From Desulfovibrionaceae bacterium (GTDB taxonomy: Bacteria; Desulfobacterota; Desulfovibrionia; Desulfovibrionales; Desulfovibrionaceae): a stretch of 64,000 nt of DNA. The first letter of the stretch is position 1. Every line of letters begins with the position of its first letter. This document shows, in pieces, positions 8,234-17,048 of the stretch. The position numbers and the translations under genes were made by a program. The stretch lies in NCBI GenBank assembly GCA_016932995.1, contig JAFGBU010000022.1, positions 1 to 64,000 of the forward strand, written 5' to 3'. The notes beneath the pieces are model-generated. The model did not search any database. It had not been told where the DNA came from and was given only the letters and a program-made list of their open reading frames with translations.

Positions 8234-8902
8234 ATGAACACCCAAGCCGGGCCGACGAAACGGGAGGGCCTGCGCTTTTTCGGCCGGGTCAGCGCGTCGG
8301 TCTCCCACGAGATAAAGAACGTGCTGGCCGTGATCAACGAGGGCGCCGGGCTCATGGAGGACCTGTCCCTGCTGGCTGAAAAGGGCCTGCCCGTGGAGCC
8401 GGGCAGGCTGCGCGAGGTGGCCAGGAGCATCCTGGGCCAGGTCCGGCGCGGCGACGACATCGTCAAGAACATGAACCTCTTCGCGCACAGCGTGGACGAG
8501 GAGGTCGGCCAGGTCGACCTGGCCGAGGCCCTGAGGCTGACTCTCGCCCTGTGCGGCCGCTTCGCGGCCCTGAAGAACGTGTCCCTGGCCCTCGGGGACT
8601 GCGCCCCGGCGAGCGTGCGCACCGACCCCTACGCCCTGGAGCACCTGCTGCACCAGCTCATCCGCTCCGCCCTGGAGCGGACCGAGGCCGGCGCGACCCT
8701 GACCCTGGCCTGCGGGCCAACGGCCGGGGGCGCGCTCATAACCCTGGCCGGGGCCGGGTGGGGCGGCAAATCCGGAATCCCGGACAGCCTTGAACGGCTG
8801 GCCCGGCCCATCAAGGCCGGGCTGGACCCGGGCGGCCCGGGAAAGGACTTTGAGCTGCGCCTGCCCGGGTCAATGGCCGGCCAAGGGTCCGGCGAGGATT
8901 AA
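8234..8902 (+). CDS. Histidine-kinase-like protein with degenerate ATPase domain
   Basis: The 222-residue soluble protein begins with a recognisable dimerisation/phospho-acceptor helix, VSASVSHEIKNVLAVINEGA, with His near residue 29. It continues into a kinase-like fold in which the N-box Asn residues are missing (LLHQLIRSALERTE) and no DxGxG motif is seen; only GAGWGG remains. It therefore probably cannot bind ATP normally and may act as a phosphotransfer protein or phosphatase partner for the receivers on either side. GGAG lies eight bases before the ATG. The lack of a sensor or membrane segment fits a relay role; this is inference. Confidence 0.82.
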   Translation: MNTQAGPTKREGLRFFGRVSASVSHEIKNVLAVINEGAGLMEDLSLLAEKGLPVEPGRLREVARSILGQVRRGDDIVKNMNLFAHSVDEEVGQVDLAEALRLTLALCGRFAALKNVSLALGDCAPASVRTDPYALEHLLHQLIRSALERTEAGATLTLACGPTAGGALITLAGAGWGGKSGIPDSLERLARPIKAGLDPGGPGKDFELRLPGSMAGQGSGED

Positions 8903-8925
8903 AGGATCATCCAAGGAGGAGCGAG

Positions 8926-9354
8926 ATGTCCGAAAAAGTGTTGCTCATCGACGACGAGGTCGATTTCCTGAAGAACCTCTCGGAGCGCATGACCATGCGC
9001 GGCATGGAGGTGAGCGTGGCCAAGTCCGGGAGCTCGGCCGTGGCGGCCATAGACGAAGAGTCCTACGACGCCATTGTCCTGGACCTGCAGATGCCGGACA
9101 TGGACGGCATCGAGGTCCTCAAGTACATCAAGACCAACCGGCCGGAGATGCAGGTCATCCTGCTCACCGGCCACGCCAGCCTGGAAAAGGGCATCGAGGC
9201 CATGAAGCTCGGGGCCATGGACTTCATGGAGAAGCCCGCGGACATAAACACGCTCACCGAGCGGATCAAAAAGGCCAAGGCCAAGAAGATCGTGCTCGTG
9301 GAGAAGCGCACCGAGCAGAAGGTCAAGGACATCATCGGCAGCAAGGCCTGGTAG
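8926..9354 (+). CDS. Receiver-domain response regulator
   Basis: The 142-residue protein has a receiver at 1-120 (VLLIDDEVDF, Asp in IVLDLQMPDMDG, Thr in LLTGHAS, Lys in MEKPADI) and a short basic tail, KKAKAKKIVLVEKRTEQKVK, rather than an output domain. AAGGAGG lies upstream of the ATG. It is the last gene of the SulP phosphorelay set, ending 14 bases from the convergent NicO gene. It resembles the receiver at the end of the 407-residue protein (ILLTGHASLEKG versus IILTGHGSEKDR), so the two may have arisen by duplication. Confidence 0.92.
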   Translation: MSEKVLLIDDEVDFLKNLSERMTMRGMEVSVAKSGSSAVAAIDEESYDAIVLDLQMPDMDGIEVLKYIKTNRPEMQVILLTGHASLEKGIEAMKLGAMDFMEKPADINTLTERIKKAKAKKIVLVEKRTEQKVKDIIGSKAW

Positions 9355-9368
9355 GGTTTGGCCGGGCC

Positions 9369-10289
9369 TCACCAGGCCCCAAGGCCCGGGCTGCCCCACA
9401 AGAGCAGCCCGCCGAGCGCGGCTATGCCCAGGGCGCTGAGAAGCGAGAGCAGCGGCGCGCAGTAGCCCAGGACCCGGCCGCGCCCGCGCGCGGCCGTGAG
9501 CGCCAGGCCGCGCGCGGCCTGGCTCGCGAGCCCGGCCAGGGACGTGGTCAGGCCCATGCCCATGGAGATGGCGGCCATGGCCAAGAGACCGGCCCAGAGC
9601 ACGCCCAGGGATATGGAAAAGATCAAAACCAGGGCCGCGCCCGGACAGGGCGCAAGCCCGGCGGCCAGGGCCGTGGCCAACAGGCCCTTGAGGCCCGAAC
9701 GCCCGGCCGCCGCCTCCCGGCCCCGGCCGGCCCGGACCAGGTCCCGCGCCGCCCTGACCGCCAGGCCCAGGCCGATCAGACACAACAGCCCGTAGCTCAA
9801 GGCCTCCAGCCTGCCGCCCGCCTGCTCCACGCTGAGCGCGCCCGAGACCCGCATCACATAGTAGCCGGTCAGGACCAGGACCGTGGCCGAGAGCACGTGG
9901 CAGCACATGGCCAGCCCGCCAAAGGCAAAGGCCCTGGCCGGGCCGGAGGGCCGGCCCAGGAAATAGGCGGCCGCAAAGGCCTTGCCGTGGCCCGGGCCAA
10001 GGGCGTGGACCAGGCCGTAGACAAAGGACAAAAGCATGAACATCCAAAACGAGGCCCCAAGGGGCTCGTCCCGCAGGTCCTCGCCGAACGCCGCCAGGTT
10101 GCGGCGCAACTCCTTCTGGGCCTTGACGATCAGGTCCATGACCGGCCGGAGCGCGGCCGGGCCCTCCTGTGTCCGGGCCGAGACCCGGGGCCCGGGGCCG
10201 GAGCGGACAAAGGGGTTTTCCCCGGCCCAAACCGGGAAAGACATGGCCAGGGCCAGCAGGCCGGCCAGTGCGCAGGCCCTGAGGCTCAT
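9369..10289 (-). CDS. NicO/RcnA-type nickel-cobalt transporter
   Basis: The 306-residue inner-membrane protein of the NicO family has a cleavable signal peptide (AMSFPVWAGE), a short periplasmic stretch, then six or so membrane segments. The family motif VHALGPGHGKAFAAAYFLG is in the first segment, and LAAGLAPCPGAALVLIFSIS matches the second conserved motif. NicO proteins move Ni2+ or Co2+, often outward. Its start overlaps the stop of the upstream DUF1007 gene by four bases (ATGA), a pairing common for this family, so both work together in metal handling. Confidence 0.88.
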   Translation of the reverse strand: MSLRACALAGLLALAMSFPVWAGENPFVRSGPGPRVSARTQEGPAALRPVMDLIVKAQKELRRNLAAFGEDLRDEPLGASFWMFMLLSFVYGLVHALGPGHGKAFAAAYFLGRPSGPARAFAFGGLAMCCHVLSATVLVLTGYYVMRVSGALSVEQAGGRLEALSYGLLCLIGLGLAVRAARDLVRAGRGREAAAGRSGLKGLLATALAAGLAPCPGAALVLIFSISLGVLWAGLLAMAAISMGMGLTTSLAGLASQAARGLALTAARGRGRVLGYCAPLLSLLSALGIAALGGLLLWGSPGLGAW

Positions 10290-10960
10290 CTTCTCCTGAA
10301 CCTCAAGACCAGGACCCGGGGCACGACCTGGCCGCTGTAATAGGCCATGTCCGGCGCCTGCCGGACCTCGGCCTGGACCTGGAGGCCTTCCAGGTCCCCC
10401 TTGACCAGCAGGCCCTGGGCCAGGACCCTGGCCGGTCCCGGATCGCCGGGGTCCGGACCGCCGGGGTCCGGGCCGCCGGGGTCCGGGCCATAGGCCACGC
10501 TGGTGTAGAAGGTCTGGTCAAAGACCGCCACCCGGACGTCCCTGAAGGCCTCCCCGGCGCTGACGTGGCAGGGGACGAAGAAGCGGTAGATCAGCCGGCC
10601 CTGGTCCAGGCTGGCGGCAAAGTCCCTGAACCACTTGGCCTCGAACTCGCGGCCGTCGATGAGCACGCGGGTGAAGCAATTGTACTCCTTGAGGTGCGAA
10701 AAGCTCGACTTCTCCACCTCCAGGGCCTCGGCCGGGCTCAGCTCGTAGTCGTGGTCGGCGTCGACAATGTCCATGACCGAGGCGGTGAGCATCTTGTCCA
10801 GGACCCAGCTCTCCCAGAACCCGACCAGGCCCTGGCGGTCAAAGACAAAGCACACCGAGCAGTCCACAAAGGCGTGGGGATGGCCAAAGGCCGGTCCGGC
10901 CAGCAAAGAACAGGCCAACGCGGCCCAGGCGAAGATGATGATTTTCCCGATCAAGCGCAT
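10286..10960 (-). CDS. DUF1007 periplasmic protein
   Basis: The 224-residue exported protein has a signal peptide ending AGPAFGHPHA, and the HPHAFVDCSVCFVFD start is typical of DUF1007 proteins that accompany NicO transporters. The histidine-rich mature N-terminus may bind metal. DADHDYELSPAE looks like a calcium-binding EF-hand loop. A run of three 15-base DNA repeats (10445-10489) encodes a PDPGG-type linker around residues 158-172. It is cotranscribed with and overlaps the NicO gene. The exact role is unknown for the family; delivery of metal to the transporter is inference. Confidence 0.82.
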   Translation of the reverse strand: MRLIGKIIIFAWAALACSLLAGPAFGHPHAFVDCSVCFVFDRQGLVGFWESWVLDKMLTASVMDIVDADHDYELSPAEALEVEKSSFSHLKEYNCFTRVLIDGREFEAKWFRDFAASLDQGRLIYRFFVPCHVSAGEAFRDVRVAVFDQTFYTSVAYGPDPGGPDPGGPDPGDPGPARVLAQGLLVKGDLEGLQVQAEVRQAPDMAYYSGQVVPRVLVLRFRRR

Positions 10961-11003
10961 GGCTGCCTTGGGGCCGGAGCATAGCCCATTTCAGGCCCGA
11001 GGT

Positions 11004-11028
11004 AAAAGCGCCCGGCAAGGCCGGGCGC
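11004..11028 (-). terminator. Rho-independent terminator
   Basis: A perfect 9-base stem (11008-11016 with 11020-11028, three-base loop) is followed on the minus strand by TTTTACC. It lies 140 bases downstream of the lipoprotein gene and 44 bases before the DUF1007 start, separating the two transcripts. Confidence 0.65.
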
Positions 11029-11166
11029 AGTGGCCGGACGCTTCGCCCTGCCCCGCGCAGGCGGCTATGCTGGCAGCGAAAAAGAAGGCCTGCCGGGGCA
11101 GCAAAAATTTTGCCCGCCCTGTGTCCGGCCTGGTCCCGGGCCCGGCGCTGAGGAGGCCCTGGCCGG

Positions 11167-11709
11167 TCAGCCGCCGGGCCCGGGGGCGGCCGGGCCGTCC
11201 GGGGGCGGGTCAGGGGCCCGGCACAGGCCCGGAGGCGCGGACTCGGGATCGCAGACCTTCCAGTCTCCATGTTCCCTGACGAGCACGAACCTCCCGTCCC
11301 GGTCAAAGCGATGCTCAAAGGTCTCGCCGTCGGGATACTCGAGCCTGGCCGCGCCGGACACGCGAAGCTCCAGGCAGTCCGGGCCGCGGCCGGACGAGAC
11401 GTAGCCAAGGCCGCTGAAGTCGCAGACCGTGTCCCTGTTGAACCGGTCGACCTCGTTCCTGGCCACCCCGAGCGCGGCGTTTTCCCTGTAGACCATGGCC
11501 AGGCGCGAATCCATGCGCATCATGAGCGCGTAGACATGGTTCTCGCACACGTAGCGGCGCATGTTCCCGATCTCGTGCCGGGCCAGGCAGGCCAGATAGC
11601 CCTCAAAGGCCTGCTCCGGCCCCTGGCCGTTGCAGGAGGCCAAGACCAGACAGGCCGCAAGGGCCGCGGCGGTTGCCAGAAGGCCGAAGATCGTGGATAA
11701 AACCCGCAT
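11167..11709 (-). CDS. Putative lipoprotein, 180 aa
   Basis: I do not recognise the family. The N-terminus is a signal sequence with a lipobox (LVLASC, Cys at about residue 26), so the product is a lipoprotein anchored by its N-terminal cysteine. The rest is a small mixed domain containing YEGYLA-like and HRFDRDGRFVLVREHGDWKV stretches, reminiscent of nuclear-transport-factor-2-type folds with four further cysteines. The C-terminus is Pro/Gly-rich. The ATG at 11709 is preferred over a TTG one codon upstream. No operon partner is visible. Confidence 0.75.
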   Translation of the reverse strand: MRVLSTIFGLLATAAALAACLVLASCNGQGPEQAFEGYLACLARHEIGNMRRYVCENHVYALMMRMDSRLAMVYRENAALGVARNEVDRFNRDTVCDFSGLGYVSSGRGPDCLELRVSGAARLEYPDGETFEHRFDRDGRFVLVREHGDWKVCDPESAPPGLCRAPDPPPDGPAAPGPGG

Positions 11710-11831
11710 CAATTATCATTATATATGACGAACGCGCTTTTTTCACAAGGCCATGCCGGGCGCAAGGGCAGAGGTTTGCGGCCGGCCCGGTTCGGGGTAT
11801 GCTCAACCGGACAAAGACACCAGGAGAGGCC

Positions 11832-13202
11832 ATGGACGCGACCCTCGGCGAGCGGCCGGCCAAAGGCAGTCTGACCAGGCGGGACTTCATGCGCCTGGCC
11901 GCGCTCTCGGCGGCGGCCGCGGCCCTCGGCGGCCTGGCCGGGTGCGCCACGAACCCGGTCACCGGGCAGAGCCAGCTCATGCTCCTGTCCGAGTCCGGCG
12001 AGATCGGCCTGGACCGGGCCTACTCCCCGCACCAGTTCTCGGCCGACTACGGGACCTGCCGGGATGAGGCCCTGAACAGCTACCTGAACGAGACCGGCCT
12101 GCGCATGGCCCGCCTTACGCACCGGCCCGGGATGCCCTACTCGTTTCGCTGCGTGAACGCGGTAAACGCCAACGCCTACGCCTTTCCGGGCGGCAGCGTG
12201 GCCTGCACCAGGGGCGTCCTGGCCAAGCTGGAGAACGAGGCCCAGCTGGCCGCGCTCCTGGGCCACGAGCTGGGACACGTGAACATGCGCCACACGGCCT
12301 CGCGCATGAGCACCGGGCTCCTGGCCCAGGCCGTGCTCGCCGGGAGTGCGGCCTATGTCCAAACCGCGGCCTCCCAGTACGCGCCCCTGGTCCGGAACCT
12401 GGGCGGCCTGGGCGCGGGCATGCTCCTGGCCCACTACAGCCGTGAGGACGAGCGCGAGGCCGACGCCCTGGGCATGGAGTACATGACCCGGGCGGGCATG
12501 AACCCCCAGGGCATGGTCCAGCTCATGGAGACCTTGAACGGCCTGGCCGAGCGCGAGCCCGGGCTCATCGAGCAGATGTTCGCCACCCACCCCATGACCC
12601 AAGAGCGCCTTAAGACCGCGATCAGCCGGGCCCGGGGCCCCTACGCCCGGTTCCAAAACCTGCCCCTGGCCAGACTGCGCTACATGGACCAGACCCAAAA
12701 CCTGCGCCGGATCGCCCCGGCCCTGGACAAGATGCAGGACGGCCAGACCGAGATGGCCAAGGGCCGCGCGGACAGGGCCGAGCCGCTCTACCGCGAGGCC
12801 CTCGGGCTGGCCCCGGACGACTACGCCGGGCTGGTCATGCTCGCCGAGTGCCTGGTGGCCCAGAACAGGCCCGCGGAGGCCGAGCGCTGCGCGGCCAGGG
12901 CCAAGGCCGTCTACCCCCAGGAGGCCCGGGCCGAACACGTGAGCGGCGTGGCCCGGATCATTCAGGGCCGCTTCGAGGCCGCGTACCAGGACTTCGCCGA
13001 GTACGACCGGCTGCTGCCCGGAAACCCGGGCACGGCCTTTCTCCTGGGCCTGTGCTCCGAGTGCATGGGCCGCCGCCGGGACGCGGCCCGGCACTACAGC
13101 AGATATCTCAACGCGGTCCAGTCCGGGGAGCAGGCCCAGTACGCCTACGCCCGGCTCGTGGGCTGGGGCTATGTCCGGCCGGCCCGGACAGGCCGGCGCT
13201 GA
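11832..13202 (+). CDS. M48-family metalloprotease lipoprotein with C-terminal TPRs
   Basis: The 456-residue protein begins with a twin-arginine signal (LTRRDFMRLAALSAAAAALG) ending in a lipobox, GLAGC, so it is probably exported folded and lipid-anchored. The zinc site HELGH is at residues 146-150 with the third-ligand motif DEREADALG near 206, as in BepA/LoiP-type proteases that maintain the cell envelope. The C-terminal 150 residues hold TPR-like repeats (GRADRAEPLYREALGLAPDD). CAGGAGAGG precedes the ATG. Residues before this ATG in the same frame do not look like protein. Confidence 0.9.
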   Translation: MDATLGERPAKGSLTRRDFMRLAALSAAAAALGGLAGCATNPVTGQSQLMLLSESGEIGLDRAYSPHQFSADYGTCRDEALNSYLNETGLRMARLTHRPGMPYSFRCVNAVNANAYAFPGGSVACTRGVLAKLENEAQLAALLGHELGHVNMRHTASRMSTGLLAQAVLAGSAAYVQTAASQYAPLVRNLGGLGAGMLLAHYSREDEREADALGMEYMTRAGMNPQGMVQLMETLNGLAEREPGLIEQMFATHPMTQERLKTAISRARGPYARFQNLPLARLRYMDQTQNLRRIAPALDKMQDGQTEMAKGRADRAEPLYREALGLAPDDYAGLVMLAECLVAQNRPAEAERCAARAKAVYPQEARAEHVSGVARIIQGRFEAAYQDFAEYDRLLPGNPGTAFLLGLCSECMGRRRDAARHYSRYLNAVQSGEQAQYAYARLVGWGYVRPARTGRR

Positions 13203-13206
13203 GCCG

Positions 13207-13237
13207 AAAAAAACGGCCCCCGGCAGGACCGGGGACC
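13207..13237 (-). terminator. Rho-independent terminator of the etf operon
   Basis: On the minus strand a 9-base stem (13229-13237 with 13215-13223, loop of five) is followed by GTTTTTTT. It lies 30 bases beyond the stop of the ETF alpha gene, and only the minus strand has the U-tract. Confidence 0.85.
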
Positions 13238-13266
13238 GCGCACAGACCGATTTGCGGCCCGCGGAA

Positions 13267-14295
13267 TCAGGCCCGGGCCAGAAGCTCGTTCAGCCGGGCC
13301 AGGACCTCGAAGGCGTCGGCCACGTAGAGCACGTCGGCCTTGCCCTGGGCCCAGCCGCAGCCCGCGTCCAGGTTGATCGCCCGGCGCTCGCCTATGAACC
13401 GCCAGCCGACCACGTGCGGCTCCTCGCCGTGACAGCAGGCGGCCAGGCCCTTGGGGTGCCTGGGCGTGGCCCCGGTCTGGCCGACCTGGTGCAGGTGGGT
13501 CAGATATGAGATCACCTCGTGGCCCTCGCCGCTGATGTCCACCAGGGACTTGCTGCTGCCCAGGGAGGCCTTGGTCCGGTTCAAAAAGTCCAAAATCAGG
13601 CCCTCGGCCTCCTTGACGTGGGTCCGGCCGTCGGCCTGCTTCTTGGTCCAGCCCGCCCCGGCCACGAAAAGCAGCTCGGCGTCCGGCCTGATGGTCTGCT
13701 CGTCGGCCGACGGGGTCTCAAGGCCCAGGACCTCGGTCCTTTTGCAGGCCTCGGAGAGGTCCACGGCCACGGGCTCGGGCTCGACCGCACCCGGCCCGTC
13801 AAAGGCCTCGAAGCAGCCCGACTCGACGCTCATCAGCCAGGGCCGCTCGCTGCGCGTGAACTCGGCCACCATGCGCTGGCGATAGAACCAGCGGGCGGCC
13901 GCAGGCGAGCCGTCCTTGACCCAAAGCCCGGTCAGGTGGGTGTCGATGCGCCCGCCCAGCCTCTGGGCCACCCCGGGCAGGACCCGGCTCAGCCGGGAGT
14001 CGGCCGCGGCGACCACCAGCCCGGCCCCGGACGCGCGGCACAAGGCCTCGCAGGCCGCGGCGTCGCTGGCGTAGCGCGAGGAGGCGAACACCGGTCCGGC
14101 CGCGGCCAAAAAACAGGCCGCCCCGCACCCGCCGATGGCCTCGGCCGCCCCGGACACCTCGCCGCCGAACAGGCCGACCGCGAGCTCCGCGCCGAGTCCC
14201 TGGGCCAGGTCGCGCGCGGCCGAAAGGGCCTCCAGACAGGCCCTGGACAGGCCGCCGCCCTCTTCGTTGTGGGCCAGAAAAAGCACCTTTTCCAT
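13267..14295 (-). CDS. etfA: Electron transfer flavoprotein, alpha subunit
   Basis: The 342-residue protein has an N-terminal nucleotide-binding-like half (MEKVLFLAHNEEGG) and a C-terminal FAD half. VGQTGATPRHPKGLAACCHG occupies the place of the usual GQTGKTVxPxLY motif, and DVLYVADAFEVLARLNELL is a typical ETF-alpha end. The usual GISGAIQH signature is altered (CCHGEEPHVVGW), so it belongs to a divergent ETF group. GGAGGA lies upstream of the ATG. It is last in the acd/ETF-QO/etfB/etfA operon and should pair with the adjacent beta subunit. Confidence 0.85.
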   Translation of the reverse strand: MEKVLFLAHNEEGGGLSRACLEALSAARDLAQGLGAELAVGLFGGEVSGAAEAIGGCGAACFLAAAGPVFASSRYASDAAACEALCRASGAGLVVAAADSRLSRVLPGVAQRLGGRIDTHLTGLWVKDGSPAAARWFYRQRMVAEFTRSERPWLMSVESGCFEAFDGPGAVEPEPVAVDLSEACKRTEVLGLETPSADEQTIRPDAELLFVAGAGWTKKQADGRTHVKEAEGLILDFLNRTKASLGSSKSLVDISGEGHEVISYLTHLHQVGQTGATPRHPKGLAACCHGEEPHVVGWRFIGERRAINLDAGCGWAQGKADVLYVADAFEVLARLNELLARA

Positions 14296-14318
14296 TATAA
14301 GTCCTCCAGGGCCTTTTT

Positions 14319-15122
14319 TCAGGACTTGATCCAGGCCAGGATATCCGCGGCCACCTCGGCCGGGGGCAGATCCTTGACCAGCCGGGTCTCGCGCCGGGCC
14401 TTGGGCAGCTCGACCGAGGCGAAGCTGAGCCCGCCGGGTTCGGCCGGAACCGGCTCGGCCCTCTGCAGGGCGGGCATGATCAGGCGCATGTTGGCCATGC
14501 CCAACTGGGGGTTGTTGGGCGGCTCGGGCAGGTTGCCCGTGGCCCAGCCGAGCACGGCCGGGGGCCCGGCGCACCTGGACACCAGGTAGCCGCCGCCCTC
14601 GACGCGCTCCTTGACCACAAAGGCGCCGTCGTCCTGGACCCTGATCTCGTCCACGCCCTGGAACTGGTCCAGGACGCCCAGGCGCTCGCCGACCATCTGC
14701 AGGGTGGACCCGGCGCCGCGCGACGCGGACTGCCAGCCCCCGAAGAGCAAAAGCCTGGACCGGTCCAGGCCGGCGATGCCCTCGATGGCCTCGGCCAGGG
14801 CCCGGGCCGTGAAATGGGCGTCCGTAAACCCGCCGGCCGGGCCGTCCAGGACCACGAGCTCAAAAGGGGCCTTCTGGGCCACGGACATCATGACCTGCTG
14901 GAGCTTGGCCTTGGGGCCCATGCTCAGCAGCCAGACCTTGCCGCCCGAGGCGGCCAGGTTGGCGGCCTCGAACAGGGCGTGCCCGGCCCAGGGGTCCAGG
15001 ATCGCGGGCAGCATCATCTCGTTCTTCAGGCCCGGGCCCTGCGGGCCCCGGATCGGCTCCAGGGTCTGGAGCGGGTCCGGGACCAGGCTGCCGCAGACCA
15101 CGATGTGAAAACCAGCGCTCAT
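14319..15122 (-). CDS. etfB: Electron transfer flavoprotein, beta subunit
   Basis: The 267-residue subunit starts with FHIVVCGSLVPDPLQTLEP, like the VCxKxVPD opening of ETF beta, and has LDPWAGHALFEAANLA and RLLLFGGWQSASRGAGSTLQ in the positions of the family's NPFDEIALEEA and AGxQxxD segments. It normally shapes the AMP/FAD site in the heterodimer. It lies 23 bases upstream of etfA. The altered motifs match the divergence of the alpha subunit, so the pair probably forms a specialised electron carrier for the dehydrogenase in this operon. Confidence 0.85.
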   Translation of the reverse strand: MSAGFHIVVCGSLVPDPLQTLEPIRGPQGPGLKNEMMLPAILDPWAGHALFEAANLAASGGKVWLLSMGPKAKLQQVMMSVAQKAPFELVVLDGPAGGFTDAHFTARALAEAIEGIAGLDRSRLLLFGGWQSASRGAGSTLQMVGERLGVLDQFQGVDEIRVQDDGAFVVKERVEGGGYLVSRCAGPPAVLGWATGNLPEPPNNPQLGMANMRLIMPALQRAEPVPAEPGGLSFASVELPKARRETRLVKDLPPAEVAADILAWIKS

Positions 15123-15191
15123 TCAAAGCTCCTTGAGGAATTCGGCGGCCGCGGGATCAGCGCGCCCGGCCGCCGGGAACCATCCATAATC

Positions 15192-17048
15192 TCAATTCTC
15201 GGCCGAATGCAAGCCGCCGGCCCCGGCCCGAAACTCGATGTTCGAGGCCTCGGGGTCGTCGGGATCGGCTTGGCTGCAGTTCCACAGGCAGGCCCCGCAG
15301 TGCACGCACTTCTCCCGGTCGAAAAGCGGCGCTCCGCCCTCCGGGCCCGGGGTGATGGCCTGGCCCGAGCAGGCCTCGACGCAGGTCCTTGTCCCGCAGG
15401 CCGCGCAGACCGAGGGGTCCTTGAAGACCACGTGATCGGCGTACCCGGCCGGGGCCTGGACCTTGCCGCCCAGAAGAAGGGCGTCCTGGTGCGAGACCAG
15501 GAGCCGGCCGTCAAAGGGTATCTCGGGCCAGCCCAGGCGGTCCATGACCGCGTCGTGCAGGGCCGCGCCCTTGGCCGCGCACTCCCTGCGCAGGGCCGCC
15601 AGGTCCTCGGCCGGGATCAGGCCCCGGCAGTAGTCCTCCAGGCTCGGGATGCGCTCGTGCGGCCTCCTGGACCTGCCGGGCCAGTTGAGCGCGCCGCCCG
15701 AAAGCCCGGCCAGGGCCATGCCCACAAGCCCGCTCAGCACGCCGCGCTGAAACCCGTCCCTGGCCTTGGCCGCCCGGCGCGCGCCCGCCTCCACCCAGCT
15801 CGCCCTGCGCCTGGCAACGTAGGTCCGCTCCAGGTTCTCGGCGCTGAAGGGCCTTTTCTCGGCCATGAGCTCGAGCACGGCCTCGGCCAGCTGCACGCCC
15901 GTGGTCCAGGCCTCGTCCACCCCGGAGCCGGTGAGCACGTTGGTGCTGCCCGAGCCCTCGCCGATGCGCGCGTAGCCGTCGCCGACAAGGAACGGCTCGC
16001 CCGCGCGGCCGGACTCCTGCAGGGACTTGGCCCCCCAGGAGCGCAGCCGGCCGCCCTTGAGATAACGCCACAGATAGGGGTGCAGCATCCAGTGCTGCAG
16101 ATAGCGGTAGGCCGTGCGCGCCGGGTTGTCGAACCAGGAGGGCACGAATATGCCCAGGGAGGCCGTATTTTCCGGGTAGACGTACAAAAAGCCGAAAATC
16201 TCGGGCTCGGGATAGCCCAGGGTGTGCAGGACCGCGCCCGGCTCAAGCGGGCAATCCTCGGGCAGGTCCACGACCATCTTCATGCCCACGGCCCACTCGC
16301 GCCGGTGGTGTCCGGCGGGCAGGCCGAGGCGCTCGTCAATGGCCCGGCCCACCGGCCCGACAGGGCCGTCGCCGACCACGGTCAGGGCCGCGCGCAGGTC
16401 CATGCCCGGCATGTGCCCGGCCTCGGGGCGGCCCTGCCTGTCCACGCCCTGGTCGGCCAGGCGCACGCCGCTGACCCGGCCGTCCGCAAACAGGGGCCCG
16501 GCCACGGGCACGCCCGGCCAGATCTGGGCCAGGCCCGAGGCCATGACCTGGCCGCCGACCCACTGGCAGAACTGGCCCAGGGACAGGACCAGGCCGGGCT
16601 CCTTGCGCAGAAAGGAAGGTATCCAGGGCAGCTCGAAGGCGTGGTCCTTGCGGCCCCTGGGGATGAGCCTCTCGATCAGCCGAAGGGCCGGGGAGCGCCT
16701 GCTCGCGCCGACCGGGTCCAGGAGATAGACGACCTTTTCGCTGCCGACCTCAGCGGCCATGGGTATCCGGGAGAGGTCCAGGTCCGGGAACGAGGCCCTG
16801 ATGCCCCTGGCCCTGGTGACCACGCCCGAGACCCCGAAGCCGATGTCCTCGGCCCGCTCGTAGCACAAAACCTGGGGCGGCATGCCGGGCATGACCGCGC
16901 TCTCGGCCGCTGCCCCGGCCTCGGCCAGGCCCCGGCACAGGGTGGTCAGAAACCCGGCCGTGGCCGGGCCGAAGCCCACGCAGACGATGTCCGCGTCCAT
17001 GGACTGGCGTTCCATTTCCTGGTCTCGGCTCCCAGGGCTCGCGCTCAT
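15192..17048 (-). CDS. ETF-quinone oxidoreductase-like flavoprotein with ferredoxin domain
   Basis: The 618-residue protein has an N-terminal FAD Rossmann motif (ADIVCVGFGPATAGFL, about residues 19-34) and an ETF-QO-like body, including the GEGSGSTNVLTGSGVDEAW segment. Its C-terminal Fe-S region has cysteines in CAACGTRTCVEACSG and CVHCGACLWNCSQ, followed by NIEFRAGAGG where ETF-QO has the conserved NINW-PEGG end. ETF-QO passes electrons from ETF to quinone through one 4Fe-4S cluster; here seven or more cysteines suggest up to two. GAGGGGGG precedes the ATG at 17048. It lies between the dehydrogenase and etfB. Confidence 0.85.
   Translation of the reverse strand: MSASPGSRDQEMERQSMDADIVCVGFGPATAGFLTTLCRGLAEAGAAAESAVMPGMPPQVLCYERAEDIGFGVSGVVTRARGIRASFPDLDLSRIPMAAEVGSEKVVYLLDPVGASRRSPALRLIERLIPRGRKDHAFELPWIPSFLRKEPGLVLSLGQFCQWVGGQVMASGLAQIWPGVPVAGPLFADGRVSGVRLADQGVDRQGRPEAGHMPGMDLRAALTVVGDGPVGPVGRAIDERLGLPAGHHRREWAVGMKMVVDLPEDCPLEPGAVLHTLGYPEPEIFGFLYVYPENTASLGIFVPSWFDNPARTAYRYLQHWMLHPYLWRYLKGGRLRSWGAKSLQESGRAGEPFLVGDGYARIGEGSGSTNVLTGSGVDEAWTTGVQLAEAVLELMAEKRPFSAENLERTYVARRRASWVEAGARRAAKARDGFQRGVLSGLVGMALAGLSGGALNWPGRSRRPHERIPSLEDYCRGLIPAEDLAALRRECAAKGAALHDAVMDRLGWPEIPFDGRLLVSHQDALLLGGKVQAPAGYADHVVFKDPSVCAACGTRTCVEACSGQAITPGPEGGAPLFDREKCVHCGACLWNCSQADPDDPEASNIEFRAGAGGLHSAEN

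Noticed and set aside
8790-10340. Overlapping frames on both strands over the receiver and NicO genes
   Set aside because: They are GC-driven frames rich in Gly, Arg and Pro; the receiver and NicO proteins explain the sequence.
11673-11831. Upstream extension of the M48 protease
   Set aside because: It would place 53 unrelated residues before a complete Tat signal peptide.
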